From Rhyzopertha dominica (Eukaryota > Arthropoda > Insecta > Coleoptera > Bostrichidae): a stretch of 64,000 bases of DNA. The translations under genes and the position numbers were made by a program. The DNA is taken from NCBI GenBank assembly GCA_025024175.1, contig QCXZ01000086.1:744001-808000 (forward strand), given 5' to 3'. The notes beneath the pieces are model-generated. The model had not been told where the DNA came from. It ran no database searches and saw nothing but the letters and a program-made list of their open reading frames with translations. This document shows positions 36,733-48,629 of this stretch, one piece after another. The stretch's first letter is position 1; each line of letters begins with the position of its first letter.

Positions 36733-37714
36733 AACTGTGTGTATTATTTTCACATTAAACTGCATCAAAATTGAACAAAAGTCATAAAGCCGGGAATTGT
36801 TTTTAAGTGTGTACGTGATTATTAACGTGTACCTATTCTACTGGTATGTAACAACACGTATACAACGCTTGTACGAACTGAATGACAACAAAAACCAACC
36901 TAAAAACATATGATTAACATTGTTGCAAAATATCGGTAAATGCAGAGAAAGTAATAAATATTGGAGGATTCAATCTTTTTGAAGCGCGTTTTCAAAATAT
37001 GTGTGAAAAACTAATATAGGTAGTCGTGCAAATATTTCACGTAAAGCAGGAAGATTTTCAGGATGATAGTAAAACGACAGAAAATTTAGAAAGCACAAAC
37101 ATAATTCGTTTTTATTGGAATATAAGTTATTTTATATTACAAGACAACATAGATTGTCCCAATTTATCTGTAGAATATAAAATCGCGTGTTATTAAAAAA
37201 AATTACATTTAGATTTTGAATTTGGGCCTAGTTTACGAAGCGCAGTATTTTCTATATGCTGCTCTCTGCTAGGTCCTTCTACGCGATTGCGTTTTTAAGC
37301 AAATTTAAATGTATTTTTTGTACAAAACGTTTCTTTTCCGCTCACGCAAACGCAAGTTTTGAATTTATATTCAGTTTTCTCGATCCATACAAAGATGTTT
37401 TCCGAAATCTGACAATGAGGCCTGCTCTCATGTTGACAAATGAGCAACTATTTTAGGTTATGTTTGGGAAAATTGGAAAAATCATAATAATCCGATAGCG
37501 AATTTAATTTGCTGTGCCGGCGGTTTATTAACAGCTACGGTATTTCCATGAAGAGAAGAACTCATGGGAATAGCAAAAACGGTCGATGTACAAGCAAAAG
37601 AAAATTAATTCGTGTGCCGCAACACGTCATCAAAAGTGTTGAGTACGGGTCATAACGTCGTTTTAAACCAACGTAAAATAATGCCTTTCGAATAAGGGGC
37701 CTTGTGCTAGTGAA
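36733..37714. promoter_or_regulatory. Shared upstream region of Ero1 and Cog3
   Basis: 982 bp between two divergent start codons. Upstream of Ero1 there are three ACGTG cores within 50 bp (36813-36817, 36825-36829, and CACGT on the plus strand at 36855-36859), which resemble XBP1/ATF6-type unfolded protein response sites. No open frame of note; 37256-37456 is an unsupported 66-codon frame. No clear TATA box. Confidence 0.4.
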
Positions 37715-40700
37715 ATGGAAAAACCACGCACCACATATTCTCAGGAAGAACTGGAGGCACTCGTCCTGGATAACGCAAGCAAATGGCAGATCAGCAAAGC
37801 CCCTTTGGCGACAGTATCTGATGCTCAGCTTGACGTAGTGTACCAAGTAAATGACATAATAAAAAGTGAATACTATGCAGAGGAACCAAAGGTACCGGAC
37901 ATCATGTGCGCAAGGAGAGAAGTACTTTTCATTTTGTATTTTGCAGCCGGACGATGGTGATGGCAATAGCAGTCATTCAACGATAACAACTAATTGGGAC
38001 TTCATTAACTGGCTAATCCAGGCTGAAAGTAATATCCAGGATGAACATTTATCTGAATACATGTGTTATTTTGAAAATTTGTCAGAGCAAGCCGAAGAAT
38101 GCAAGAAGCTTTATGCCGATGTGAGTTTTTTCACTTACATAGCTTACATTCTGGTTCACAGGACTATTTTCCAGGTAGAGAACACAGTTGATGCTTTAAC
38201 TGAACTTAAACTTAAATATGAACAAGTGACCACTAAAACGGGTTCGTTACACAGCTTGAGTGAACAGTTACTAAAGAACCAGAAGCAGTTAAGAGACAAG
38301 AAACAATCAATTCATGATAAACTCCACCATTTTATTGCCTACAATCGCTTATATAGTAGTATAGAAAAATATTCAAAACACATAAACAAAACTGAGTTTT
38401 TATCCATTCTGGACGATATAGATAGCGCCATTGAATATTTAAATGTTCATGTATGTATTACGAACACATACTTACAATATTTTACTCATCTTACTTATTT
38501 AGGTGGCGTATAAGGAATCAAGGATTTATAAAATGAAATATGAAAGTGCTTTAATGACTGCTCTAACGCATCTATGTGAATGTGTTAATAATGTGATAAT
38601 TGAAGCCACGAAGCAAGTAACAGACCCCGAAAATAGTGCAAATCTTTTGAGCGTTGGAAATGTTCAAAGCGAACCTTGCATAGAATCTGCATTTTCTTTG
38701 TATTACGGCAAATTTCAGAATGCCGCCGCAAAAGTCGATTGTGCTTTGAAACACATAGAAGCTAAGGTTGACAAGCATAATCAGTAAGTATGCTTAATTT
38801 TTACAGAATTTTATTGAGACTATATAATATGTGTTTAATAAAATTGGATTGTTATTTTATTATAATAATAATAAAAATTGTCTTTCAAATAACTTAGAAG
38901 CCATCATGAAGGTGGTCATTCTCTTTAGCTTTTCAAGAAGCTTCAAGTATTGCTGATATGGTGGTTTTTATTTTTGTCAAGGAACTGTACAGGGAGTTCC
39001 TTAAAAAAATATACCATTCAGTAATGCTCAGAAAAATGGGACATCCTGTATAATACAAAATAATTTTATGGAATAGCGAGCATTGAAACACCCTGTATGT
39101 CAGAAACAGCAAAGATCTGATGACGTATCCTTGATGTAAACCTCAGTTACAAATTTGTCTGGTAAATAAGGTACTCAGGAAGGATTCAAATAATTTATTT
39201 AATCATTCTTTCTAATTCAAGAACTAAAGGAAACAAATATAATACAGAGAGTGCTGTAATATTTTTATTTTATTCAATATACAGACTGTTGGTAGTAAAT
39301 CCATCACAGGCACATAGTGTAGGACCAGACTAACAAAATTTGTTAAAATTTTTTAAATACATAAAGTTGTATCTCAGTAATATAATTACATGTAAAAAAT
39401 TGGTGGTCTTAATAATTATCTTCAAATCCGTGGATCCCTCTCCATCCAAACTTCTAGCTGCCATTGCATTTCGTAATGGCCATTTTATGTTACAAAGCCA
39501 TGTCTGAGGTTGTGCTACAGATTGTACTTGCAAGAACCTGAAACAAAAAACTAGGGGCAAGACAGGAGTGATATGACTTTGTTTCTAACAAATATGTTTA
39601 CCTTGTTACTTATGTTGTGCAGTATATTATGTTATTCCCTGCTTTTCACAATTTGTAGCTATAAAAACACAGTATATGACTGCCAAAAAACATATTTTAC
39701 ACAAAAGAACACCGATCATAACTGCAGCTGTAACAAAAGCCCTAATGGAACTCAAAGAAAAACACAGAAATGACTATAGCGTATTATTTAGGTCTTCATG
39801 CTTATTTGTGATGAAAGTATGTCAGGATGAAGCAATGTGTTTCTATTACTTCTTCAGTAAACCATCGGAACAACTAAGGTATTTTATTCCTTGCATGTTC
39901 ATTTCTTTCAGTATAAAACTTTATTTTTAGTGATTACTTAGGAATGCTTTGTCAACACTTGTATGATAACTTGCGACCAACTTTAATTATCATAAATCAT
40001 TTAGAAGTACTAACAGAGTTGTGTGGTATACTACGGAAGGAAATATTAAACGAACAGGTTCACAATAATGGTAAATCAGAAGTAACCTTACGTTTATAAC
40101 GTCTAATAGAAACACATTTTCCAGATAATCTGGAAAGATATGTAGACACTGTCAAACAGATGTTACAGGATGTAGAAGAACGTCTAGTGTTCCGCACAAA
40201 TGTTTTCTTTCAGCACGATCTTAGTGCCTATAAACCATCACCAGGAGATTTAGCATATCCTGAAAAACTAGAACAATTAGAGGTAAGACAAAAAAGCCTA
40301 TTAAATGGAATAGAATTCACAGTATTAAAAAATCTTGGCAAGGACTTAAAGTTGCTTGTTTGAAAGAAATGTCAAAACAAACAATCCCAAATCTTAGTAA
40401 GATTTGTAGAAAATAAATACCTAAAAATGAACAAAACTTTTGGCTGCTAAAGCGTATAAGTTAATTAATTTTACAATGCATTTATCAACAGCTCGAACTT
40501 TTCCTTTTTACAGAATATTACATTAGAAATTAGTGACACCAGAACAGACTCTAGAGCTTCAGTAGTGTCAATGGAATCGCAGGAAGTAGCAAATATTAAC
40601 GCAAATCAACTGGCACAATTTCGTTCCTACACAGGAAATTCCCCAGCTGATCTACATGGCATGTGGTATCCGACAGTCAAACGCACGCTAGTTTGTCTCT

Positions 40701-42091
40701 CGCGATTATATTTCTGCCTGGACAGGCAGACCTTCCAAGGGTTGGCACAAGAAGCACTTGCCATCTGTGTTCAAACGATTGAGAGTGCCACGAGTCAAAT
40801 TATTGCCAGAAAAGTAAGTTCGATTTGACATTACGTCTAGTGCATCTGATCTATAGATATTTTTATCTTAAATCAATGGCATTTTTTTTAATGGAAACTA
40901 TAGTAGGCTTTGTTGGTTGAAAAACCTATTTGTTATATATACTGTTAGGTTTATTTTTACCTTATCGAGACTGAGACCCGGTTTTAAATATAATGATTTT
41001 TCAGTCTGTTGTAGATGGGAAATTGTTCCAAATTAAACATCTCCTGATAATTCGAGAGCAAATAGCTCCGTTTCAAGTGGATTTCACAGTTAAAGAAATG
41101 TCGCTTGACTTTAGTGGCGTTAAGAATGCAGCCTTAGGTCTGATTCAAAACAGGAATAAGTTGTTCACTTTCAACAGTAATAATGCACTGTTGGAGTTTT
41201 TACTCGAAGGTACACCCAAAGTTAAGGAATACCTCATAGATTCGAGGAAAGAAATTGACAAACAGCTTAAACTGACGTGTGAATCTTTCATACACCACAT
41301 CACCTTAGTGTTGGTTGGCAATATGTTGGGATGGTTACAAAGGGTAAGTGGAAACACCGAATTTTCCCTTCAATACTAATGATAATAGTGTTTATTTGTC
41401 TATAAAACCACAGTAGCAAGTAAAACGTGTGAAATTTTATCACCTCCGACCTTTTTTCTGATGCTGTAAAAGCTTTTCTAATACTGTATGTAATAGTTAA
41501 ATTTTAATTGTAAAATATCCATCTGAACATGCATTTGCTGTTTAACCATTTCCAAATAATTTTTAGGCAGATCATGCACTGAAAATGTATAATCCAGAAG
41601 CAGAAAACGCAGTTCCATTACGCGAGCAAGAATTTGCAAAACCACAGGTGATTGCTGGAATTATAAGTGTTGCACAGAAGAATATAAAGACCAAAATCCC
41701 TGAAGTACAAAGATCAATGCAGTTGTATTTGGCAAACAGAGAGACCGAGTTCATATTGTTCAGACCTATTAAGGTACTTCATTCAACTGTACGATTTAAA
41801 CTGTATATAGTAAAAATACTTCTTTTGCAGAATAACATCATAAATGCATTTATTCAAATGGAACAAATGCTTTTGTCTGCCATGTACACAACTGAAGATC
41901 ACTTGTTGATAGCATGTCCAACAGCGGAACAAGTCAATATATTGATATGTTCTGTATCGTTAGCTATGGAACAGGACACTTACAACAACATGAGTCGTTC
42001 CAGGAAAGTAAGTCAAATGAGTGCCCAAAGTATTCCAACAGAACCTGTCCCTGAAAACCATAGAAAGCCTGATGCTGCTCCAGAGACGTGA
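37715..42091 (+). CDS. Cog3: Conserved oligomeric Golgi complex subunit 3, complete with one apparent frameshift
   Basis: Subunit of lobe A of the COG tethering complex, needed for retrograde vesicle traffic in the Golgi. Exons: 37715-37891, 37947-38120, 38175-38450, 38503-38783, 39659-39878, 39931-40070, 40125-40282, 40514-40813, 41005-41343, 41567-41773, 41831-42091; all GT-AG; about 843 aa, close to the human length. Family landmarks: '[16 protein letters not shown]', '[16 protein letters not shown]', 'VCQDEAM', '[14 protein letters not shown]', '[14 protein letters not shown]', '[20 protein letters not shown]', '[18 protein letters not shown]', '[15 protein letters not shown]', '[11 protein letters not shown]', 'LIACPTAEQ'. 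In exon 5, '[15 protein letters not shown]' and '[16 protein letters not shown]' are in different frames; one A too many in the AAAA run at 39703-39706 explains it. The tail has an extra Ser/Pro-rich end. AATAAA at about 42197. Confidence 0.95.
38985..39100. repeat. Small repeat with ACAGGG/CCTGTAT ends in a Cog3 intron
   Basis: In the intron 38784-39658, TGTACAGGGAGTTCC occurs near 38985, and GGGACATCCTGTATAAT and CACCCTGTATGTC follow near 39040 and 39085. These look like opposing copies of the ACAGGGTGTCC-type end seen at 8302 and 46918, so this is probably a tiny deletion derivative of such an element. Confidence 0.4.
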
Positions 42092-42209
42092 CATTGATTG
42101 TTAAGGAACATCTAGTCAGTTATTAAATTTAACAAGTATATTTTTGCAATTTATTGTTACCTTGTGAACTAGTGTAAGTTTGTGTATAAATGCACAATAA
42201 ATTGGATTA

Positions 42210-43484
42210 AAAGATACATATGTGTATTGATAAAACTACAGGAAAACTCTTAATAGCCACTCAAAAAATAAGCCAGATTTTACTGGAATCAAGGAGAATA
42301 CCATAAATTTAATACACTTCAAAGGTACTGCAAAAATATTCAATGAACGCTATTGCAGAATCAATAAAGCAACTTTGCTATTATCAAAATACAAAATTGT
42401 TGACATTTTTGTAATAAAAACTAGAAAAAGAAAAGCTTCCAAAACATAATAAAACGAAAATAGAGCACTGTTTTTTTTTCTAAAATACTACTTAGCAGTC
42501 AATAAGTACCTCTGTATACTTTTCAGAATCCTGTGAAAAGTACCATAAAACAAAAAAAATGATAATATCTTTATTGAATTCTTATGCAATTTCTTTTGCC
42601 CTTGTTTGGAAGTTTGCAGTACAATTAGGAAATATTGCTTGTGAGAGGATTTTTTGCACACTGATGATTGTTGCTTCCTCTTTTTTTCAAATCTGGTAAT
42701 AAAAAATTTTGAATAATCTCATGTACAGCAGTGTTGGGAATGGGTAAGTATGTCTTAAATTTAGAGTAGCAGCAGGGGATATTTAGAGTTCTTCAGTTTA
42801 CAGCTTGTTAAGAAAACACCATGTAATATGTTGAAAGTTAGGTTTTTTTACACATATCTCTTTTGAAAATTATGTGTCTCAACTACTGTAATTTTTTTTA
42901 TCAAAAATTAGGTTCACAAAAAAATAATCCCAAATATTTTAAGGAAAAGTATCCTAAAAATTGGATTCAACCTTTTGTCAACATTGATAAGACCATATCC
43001 ATACAGACAATTATTGTATTCATCTCATAATGATGCAATAGCACCTACCCACTTATACTATAAGTGTAGCATCTTAGGTGTGTTGTTATCTGAATACTAT
43101 ATAATATTTAGACGAAACATTAAGTAGCTATAGCTATTTATTTTTTGCTGTGAAAGTTGTTGGTACATTTTTCTTTCAAGGGATCTGTCTAGTGTGTTAA
43201 AACGGTTGCCTATAATGAAGGGGAGAGACAGTCAGTTAGCCAAAAAGTGAAGTACAGTTGGGTTACAAAACTATTGCTATGTATTTATAACTTGAAGTAG
43301 TCATAACTCATAAGTTGTTGATTTACAACTGAATCTTTAACTATTTCGTTAAGAAGGACGCCCCTTCCTTTTGTGTATATATGTTTTAATTCCTGTTTAA
43401 CAGAAAATGCTAACAAAGCTTGAACTTAATTTTATCAAAATTTTGATGCGCTTGGTCTGCATAGCATCGTCCAAGTAATACTAT
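42210..43484. other. Non-coding interval after Cog3
   Basis: About 1.3 kb of AT-rich sequence with A and T runs and no open frame of note. Confidence 0.5.
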
Positions 43485-43531
43485 AATGTTGTAGTGTCGC
43501 GTCCAATAGCCGGACGCGACTCTACAACATT
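43485..43531. repeat. Very stable hairpin: 20-bp arms, 7-nt loop
   Basis: The arms 43485-43504 and 43512-43531 are reverse complements at 19 of 20 positions, with loop AATAGCC. The inner half is GC-rich (TCGCGTCC / GGACGCGA). It stands in AT-rich non-coding sequence. It could be a transposon end, a structured RNA or a chance palindrome preserved by inversion; nothing else in the neighbourhood decides. Confidence 0.7.
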
Positions 43532-44633
43532 TCAACGATTTAAAAACGCATTGTACAACTCGATTTACCGAATTTATCGCAAATTTGAACGCATTTTTTT
43601 ACTGTTTAAATTTCGGAAAAATCATTGACGCGATCAGGATGACAGCAACACGCGGACGTTACTAACAGGAGCAGGAATAAAAAAACCTGATGTAGCTACA
43701 ACAAAATTAATCAGTTTTAGGCACAAAATGCCCCAGAAACGATTGAACTTGAATAAAACCGATGTGTGCAGCGATTTGAAAGTGTTTTTCACGTAAAAAT
43801 GAATGATCTGATAGTGTTGCTACCACGCGCGATTTTCATTTAAAACACCTTTGCCATTCAAAATGTTGTTCGTTTCTAAAATTTCTATCAAGTTTAATTT
43901 TGGGGATTTGTTACTAAACTGTAAAATATTAACATATTAGCCGAAATAAGATACACAAAGAGGGTTGTCCGATTAAAACAAATTAGCAAGGTGTTTAAAT
44001 TAAGTTTTCCGTGTTTTAAATTTTTATAATTCGTTTGCTTTTAAAAACAACTAACAAAATCATTAGTTTTGATATTCCTAAAGAATCGTTTCATCAATTT
44101 ATTCATGAATCTAAGGTTACTTGCTTTCTATCTAATGTTCATTTTTAGTTTCGTTGCGTAAATTATATTTTGGAAAACAAGTAAATCTTGTTAATTCTTT
44201 GCATCCGTCTATAAATTTCAGTTATGAAAAAAGTTTATCGATCCAGTTTCAGTAAAGTTCATGCATAATAAAGCTAAAATTCAACCCTTAAATTGTTCTG
44301 GCGTATGTTGCAAATTTATTAGCCCAGTTTTACGGTTTTTTGAATGAATTACACTGAATAGGTCTTACGCGATTAGGGCCTCTTTCTTCATAGTGAACGA
44401 ACATTGCATAAATATTCCATTATCTTAGTACAAACCGACTCCTGTTCGATTTCGTCGTTACATCGCGACGCTAGCTAATGCAGGAGGAACGTCTTTCAAG
44501 CGCCACAGGTATCCTGGTAGACCGACAAAAAGGTAAAGTATCATTTAAGCAATTTAAACACGTTTTAATTTTTCCAGTTTGATATCAGCGGCGCATAAAG
44601 ATTTGATTTGTGTGCGTGCGTGTGTCGGCGAGA

Positions 44634-44927
44634 TCAAAGCGTCGGCATTTCGTCTGAAGTCGGACAATTACCAACTGGCCTTGGTTTAGAGGGTCCCTCA
44701 CACCTCCAAGCAAGCGGTATCCAAACAGCAAACAGCAAGCCGACAACCGGCGCGATGTACAGTCCACACCATGGTGTACAGCCGCGGATGCGATAATGCT
44801 GCATTGCAAACGCACCGTCAAATAAAAACGCAATAAAGTACAAATAAAATGTGCCCATTGCGCCCACATGTAGGTATTGCGATAGTGGGATATCCTCAAC
44901 TTCTTGCTGTTTGTAAATGATTGACAT
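44634..44927 (-). CDS. Uncertain small membrane-type ORF
   Basis: Minus-strand ATG at 44927 opens a frame of 97 codons ending before 44634. It includes two hydrophobic stretches, 'MGTFYLYFIAFLFDGAFA' and 'LYIAPVVGLLFAVWIPLA', separated by a Cys-containing polar segment, and ends in a polar tail. The region is clearly GC-richer than its surroundings and third codon positions favour C and G, as in the real exons of this window. I do not recognise a family, and there is no support from splice sites or a promoter. An overlapping open frame on the same strand (44585-44899) weakens the case. Confidence 0.25.
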   Translation of the reverse strand: MSIIYKQQEVEDIPLSQYLHVGAMGTFYLYFIAFLFDGAFAMQHYRIRGCTPWCGLYIAPVVGLLFAVWIPLAWRCEGPSKPRPVGNCPTSDEMPTL

Positions 44928-45639
44928 CAAACGAAGAATTGTGGACGACTGTCTCGAACATTTTGAAAAACCTTCTTATCATTTTGAAAGACGATGTCTT
45001 AGATAATACCAGGTCCAGCGAAAAGGAGAAAAGATATATTCTATTGCCCAAGCTAGTTCAAAAGTTTAAAAAATTTGGAGATGTAAAAATATCCCAAGGT
45101 CCAAATGTCCAAAATAGGAAACAAATTAAGACTCATCTACGTCAACTTGTTCTGGACAATACATAATTACAAACCCTACAAAGAAACCTCTATGAACTAA
45201 ATAAAGATGATTCTTGTACGAAGATGATGGAAATGACTAATGGTAATCCACTACAGGTCCATTGATGGCATGTTGATTAATTTTTCAAAACATACTCCTA
45301 AGTTGTGCAATGTTCAAAATGTGCCTTCAAATCTCAACATAGGAAGTAAATTGACAGTGGCGAAATCGCAGATACAAGAAATATGGCAATTCTTTAGATT
45401 CACTCCAAAGGGACAATAGAACGGAGCGAGATACCTGCATATGACGTGTCGCCGTTGGTCAGAAGCAAAATTATTACGACCGAACATAAATTTTAACCTG
45501 CCCGGTAAATTTAAGCAGCANTGCTTTGATCTTGACCGCCATGCTGTTTATCCGAGCCACCAAACCATTTTGATCGTGGTGAAACCCAGATGCAACGAAG
45601 CGCATATATAGTTATAAATTAAACGCTAATANTGATCCN

Positions 45640-46320
45640 TGAAGGAGNATTTTTAGTTCTATCTAATATGGACGTGGAAGAAGGTTGCCACTGGCCAAAA
45701 CAAAATTTAAAGCCGTATTTGATAATTGCGTTTTTACTAATTATCTAAGCAAAGGAGTTCCACAGAGCACTATACTTGGTCCTATCTTTTTTCGTGTAAC
45801 CGTCAGTTCCTACTAATTACCCGTGAAGAAAATATTTGTTACTTGTCTTATCAATCTTTGACTGGACAGCTGAATATGGAAAGCCGCTAAAGACTACATA
45901 AAATGTATTTTTATTGGAACGTAATGAATATTTATGAAACAAAATCTCGTATAAGACAGATGTAAGATTTGAACATTTTCTGACACCTAGAAGAACAACC
46001 TAGTATGAAAGTTCGTTCTAATTATGTGATGTTTACCACATATAAAATGGTGTGCCGAAATCTGTAAAACGATTAAAATTTCTGCATTTAAAGCGAAAAA
46101 TTCGCTTTTATTTTATCTGAATAGACGACATGTAGATAACACTTATGTAATAACAGGCTCTTTGAGATCTAGAACGAACAATTTACAACTAATGTGTGTT
46201 GATTATATTGCTGATAAGATTTGCAACACGATACCTAAGAGATCACGTTTTATACGCCGTAAAGTCAATCTGCTTAACTGGCATTTTAAATTTGGATTGG
46301 TATGAGCTTGCTCGCTAATA
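45640..46320 (+). mobile_element. Non-LTR retrotransposon relic
   Basis: The plus strand encodes 'FTNYLSKGVPQSTILGPIFF' at about 45723-45790, the conserved RT block, and later pieces of a C-terminal tail such as 'RSRTNNLQL' (around 46170) and 'CNTIPKRSRF' (around 46217). Stops and shifts interrupt it and there are Ns at 45632, 45639, 45648. The segment upstream (44921-45166) is an AT-rich open frame that may belong to the same element. Confidence 0.6.
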
Positions 46321-46444
46321 AACTAGTAAAAAAACACTTAAAAGATTAACAATTTGCTCATTAGAAGGCAGAATGAAAATTANAAACACCCAATCGCTAT
46401 AAATTTTGAACCGATCACTCATTTATGTCTTAGATTGATGATGA

Positions 46445-46525
46445 TGATATTCTGGTGCGCCACAGGGCAGTATCTTGGGACCGATTCTGTTTTTCTTTGT
46501 ACTTACACCCTCCTGCACATGTTCT
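46445..46525 (+). mobile_element. Second RT fragment of a non-LTR element
   Basis: A short plus-strand frame encodes 'SGAPQGSILGPILFFFVLT', again the conserved block before the RT catalytic box. It is an independent shard because the same block already occurs at 45740. Confidence 0.65.
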
Positions 46526-46628
46526 GACATCAGAGAATATTTTCTCGTGTCGTGAGAGCGCTACACGGCCAAAATAATGAATAAAGGGCGTACCACCACC
46601 CCTGGTTGCCGCGGACTGTTGGCTTCAG

Positions 46629-46745
46629 TTTGCCCAATTACCACCAGCCGCAGATGCAAGCTGCAAGTCGAATCGGCCCCAAGCGGTCCTTTGACGTGTT
46701 GAGTGCCGCCAAAGGACGACGTGTGTACAAAAAGTTGACCTGTAT
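46629..46745 (+). CDS. Probable orphan exon, gene not recognised
   Basis: After a possible acceptor (TTGGCTTCAG ending at 46628) the frame reads LPNYHQPQMQAASRIGPKRS then FDVLSAAKGRRVYKKLT. Codon use is GC3-rich, unlike the flanking AT-rich DNA. A donor could be at about 46740 (ACCT|GTATAT); the 3' limit is uncertain. The basic, Gln-containing stretch with 'GPKRSFDV' suggests a transcription-factor linker, but I cannot name the gene. It may join the exon at 62001-62188 on the same strand, which is inference only. Confidence 0.35.
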
Positions 46746-46917
46746 ATTTAATTTCTCCCATTGTTTCCTCAACTTCAAAGAGCCCCGAGCTTTCCTTTTG
46801 AAGTCGAACAAATAAATTTCGCGTGTGCTATGGATTGCCAGCGCCCTGTGATCATGCCATAAAAGACACCTGGTGGTGTGGAGATACGCGAAAATTGATG
46901 TCCGGTGTAGCATCGGA

Positions 46918-47300
46918 GATACAGGGTGTTTTTGGGAAAATTCTTAATTAAACGCCGTTTTAAACATTAGTATAAGCGGTTGGCACCCTCACGTGTCAGA
47001 TATACTTTAGAAATTCTTCAGCGGCAACCAGTACCGTTCGTTGATGAACTGCCCTTAGTTGACTTTAGGACCGTATTTTTTTTTTCGACAAAATAGGGCA
47101 CGTCTTCACAACGCTGCAATTATTGTTAACAATTTTTGGCGGCTAATTTTGGCAATAATCTGCCCACCGAGGTCACCGGATTTAATTCTCATGAATTTTC
47201 ATCTTTGGGGAAGATTGAAAGATCTTATTTTCAAGTAATTAACTTGACAAGAAATGTGCAGAAAGGACGCCGTCTGTGCAAAAGTGAAGCTCTGAATATT
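46918..47300 (+). mobile_element. Tc1/mariner-superfamily transposase relic
   Basis: Starts with the end sequence TACAGGGTGTTTTTGGGA at about 46921. The frame at about 47150-47220 encodes 'CPPRSPDLILMNFHLWGRLK', the terminal catalytic-Asp block of DDE_3 transposases. It is the same kind of element as the relic at 8302-9000. Broken frames show it is dead. Confidence 0.7.
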
Positions 47301-48261
47301 AGGATAAGACGATAGATATGGGACTGGGACTTTCACCATTGCGTTTCTCATCAGAATTGATCCTCAATTTGGCACACTCTACACAATGAACAAAGCACCT
47401 ACAAGAAGACTGCCAGCGGATCCTGTAGGTATTTTGACTTTAGCTCCCGAAAACATACTTTACTCCTGAAGATGACTGCATAGTCGAAACGATTCAGAGT
47501 TGTCCTGTAATAAATCAGTGGGACCAAAGCCAAGCGAATTTGAAGAAGTTTGCGAGGGTCCTTTTTGGCATGCGTCGTTGCAAATACGTCCTCATTTCCG
47601 AAACCAAGGAAGTGTGCATGACTGATAGATAAATATCTGACAATGCCGCTGCGTCACCATTACCTTATTTTTTTATTTCTTGTAGTCAACAGTTCTTATA
47701 CGTGCGTTCTTTTATCTCCTTTTATATTATAAGACTAGGAACTCTCGCTCGGCCGGTGCTTTAACATTAACGTCATGAGTCGGTGCCGCCAAAGGAAATT
47801 CGAGAGAGAGATAGACCAAGTCAAAGAAGATAGCCCGAGAATTTCAAGACCGCTGGCTGCTCACAGAGGGGTGCGGGAAGATATTAAGACCAGCCGCCAG
47901 ATAACTACGAACGTAGACGTGCGGGGGGCAAGGCGGCAGACTTCTATAGATGATAGAGAGACGCGCGAGCAGACCGTCTTGTTTACTTCCCGATGTATGT
48001 TCGCGTTTGTTGACACAGATTAACAAACATCAAACAAATGGATTGTATAATTGTTGTTGTTTTTGCTCTGAACAAATTTTCATATCGGTGAAATTAAAGA
48101 GCAGCGGCAAGTCGTTGTGCCTCTTCCCGCTACTTATCTCGTGTAATTTACTACATGAGTGATAGATAGGTGTACCTTATCTATTCCTATCGCATTCATC
48201 ACCTCAAAGATAATAGTCGAAACGTTTTAGTGGGTGGCGTTATTTACAGTTAAACGCAAGC

Positions 48262-48327
48262 TATGATACTGCGCTCCTATGGGCGGAGCCTATTCGCTAC
48301 GTCACGTGGAGAGTGTTCCTTAATCTC
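48262..48327 (+). repeat. Dispersed GC-rich repeat, copy 2
   Basis: Plus-strand copy of the block found on the minus strand at 27518-27585, sharing GGGCGGAGCCTAT and GTCAC(G)TGGAGAGTGTTCCTTAA. This copy holds a perfect CACGTG E-box at 48303-48308. Confidence 0.65.
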
Positions 48328-48539
48328 ATGTAGGGAATTGAAGTTTAAAAATTAGTTATCTTTCAGTTACACAATGAAGATAATCTCAAAAGAGAATGAA
48401 TGAAATTAATATTCAATAATTAAAAAGGTTATCTAGTAATTCTGAAGACGTCTGCAAAGAAAATTAAAACTGTGAATTTTTCAAACGGCAAGACGCCCTA
48501 CCTACGCCCCTGTACACAAGTCGTGATAAAATTGGTTTT

Positions 48540-48625
48540 GAATTTGTTGGTCAACCGCCCTGTTCTCTAGATTTAGCACCGTTAGACTACTATTTATTCC
48601 CAAGGCTCAAAAAAAATTATGAGTA
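48540..48625 (+). mobile_element. mariner transposase C-terminal fragment
   Basis: Encodes 'VGQPPCSLDLAPLDYYLFPR' followed by LKKNYE and a stop, matching the 'PPYSPDLAPxDYxLFPxL' block of mariner transposases around the last catalytic Asp. Only this end is recognisable. Confidence 0.75.
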
Positions 48626-48629
48626 AAGG

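Noticed and set aside
47775..48023. 82-codon Arg-rich plus-strand ORF
   Set aside because: High Arg/Thr/Asp without domain structure; looks like a GC-richer untranslated or repeat-derived stretch.
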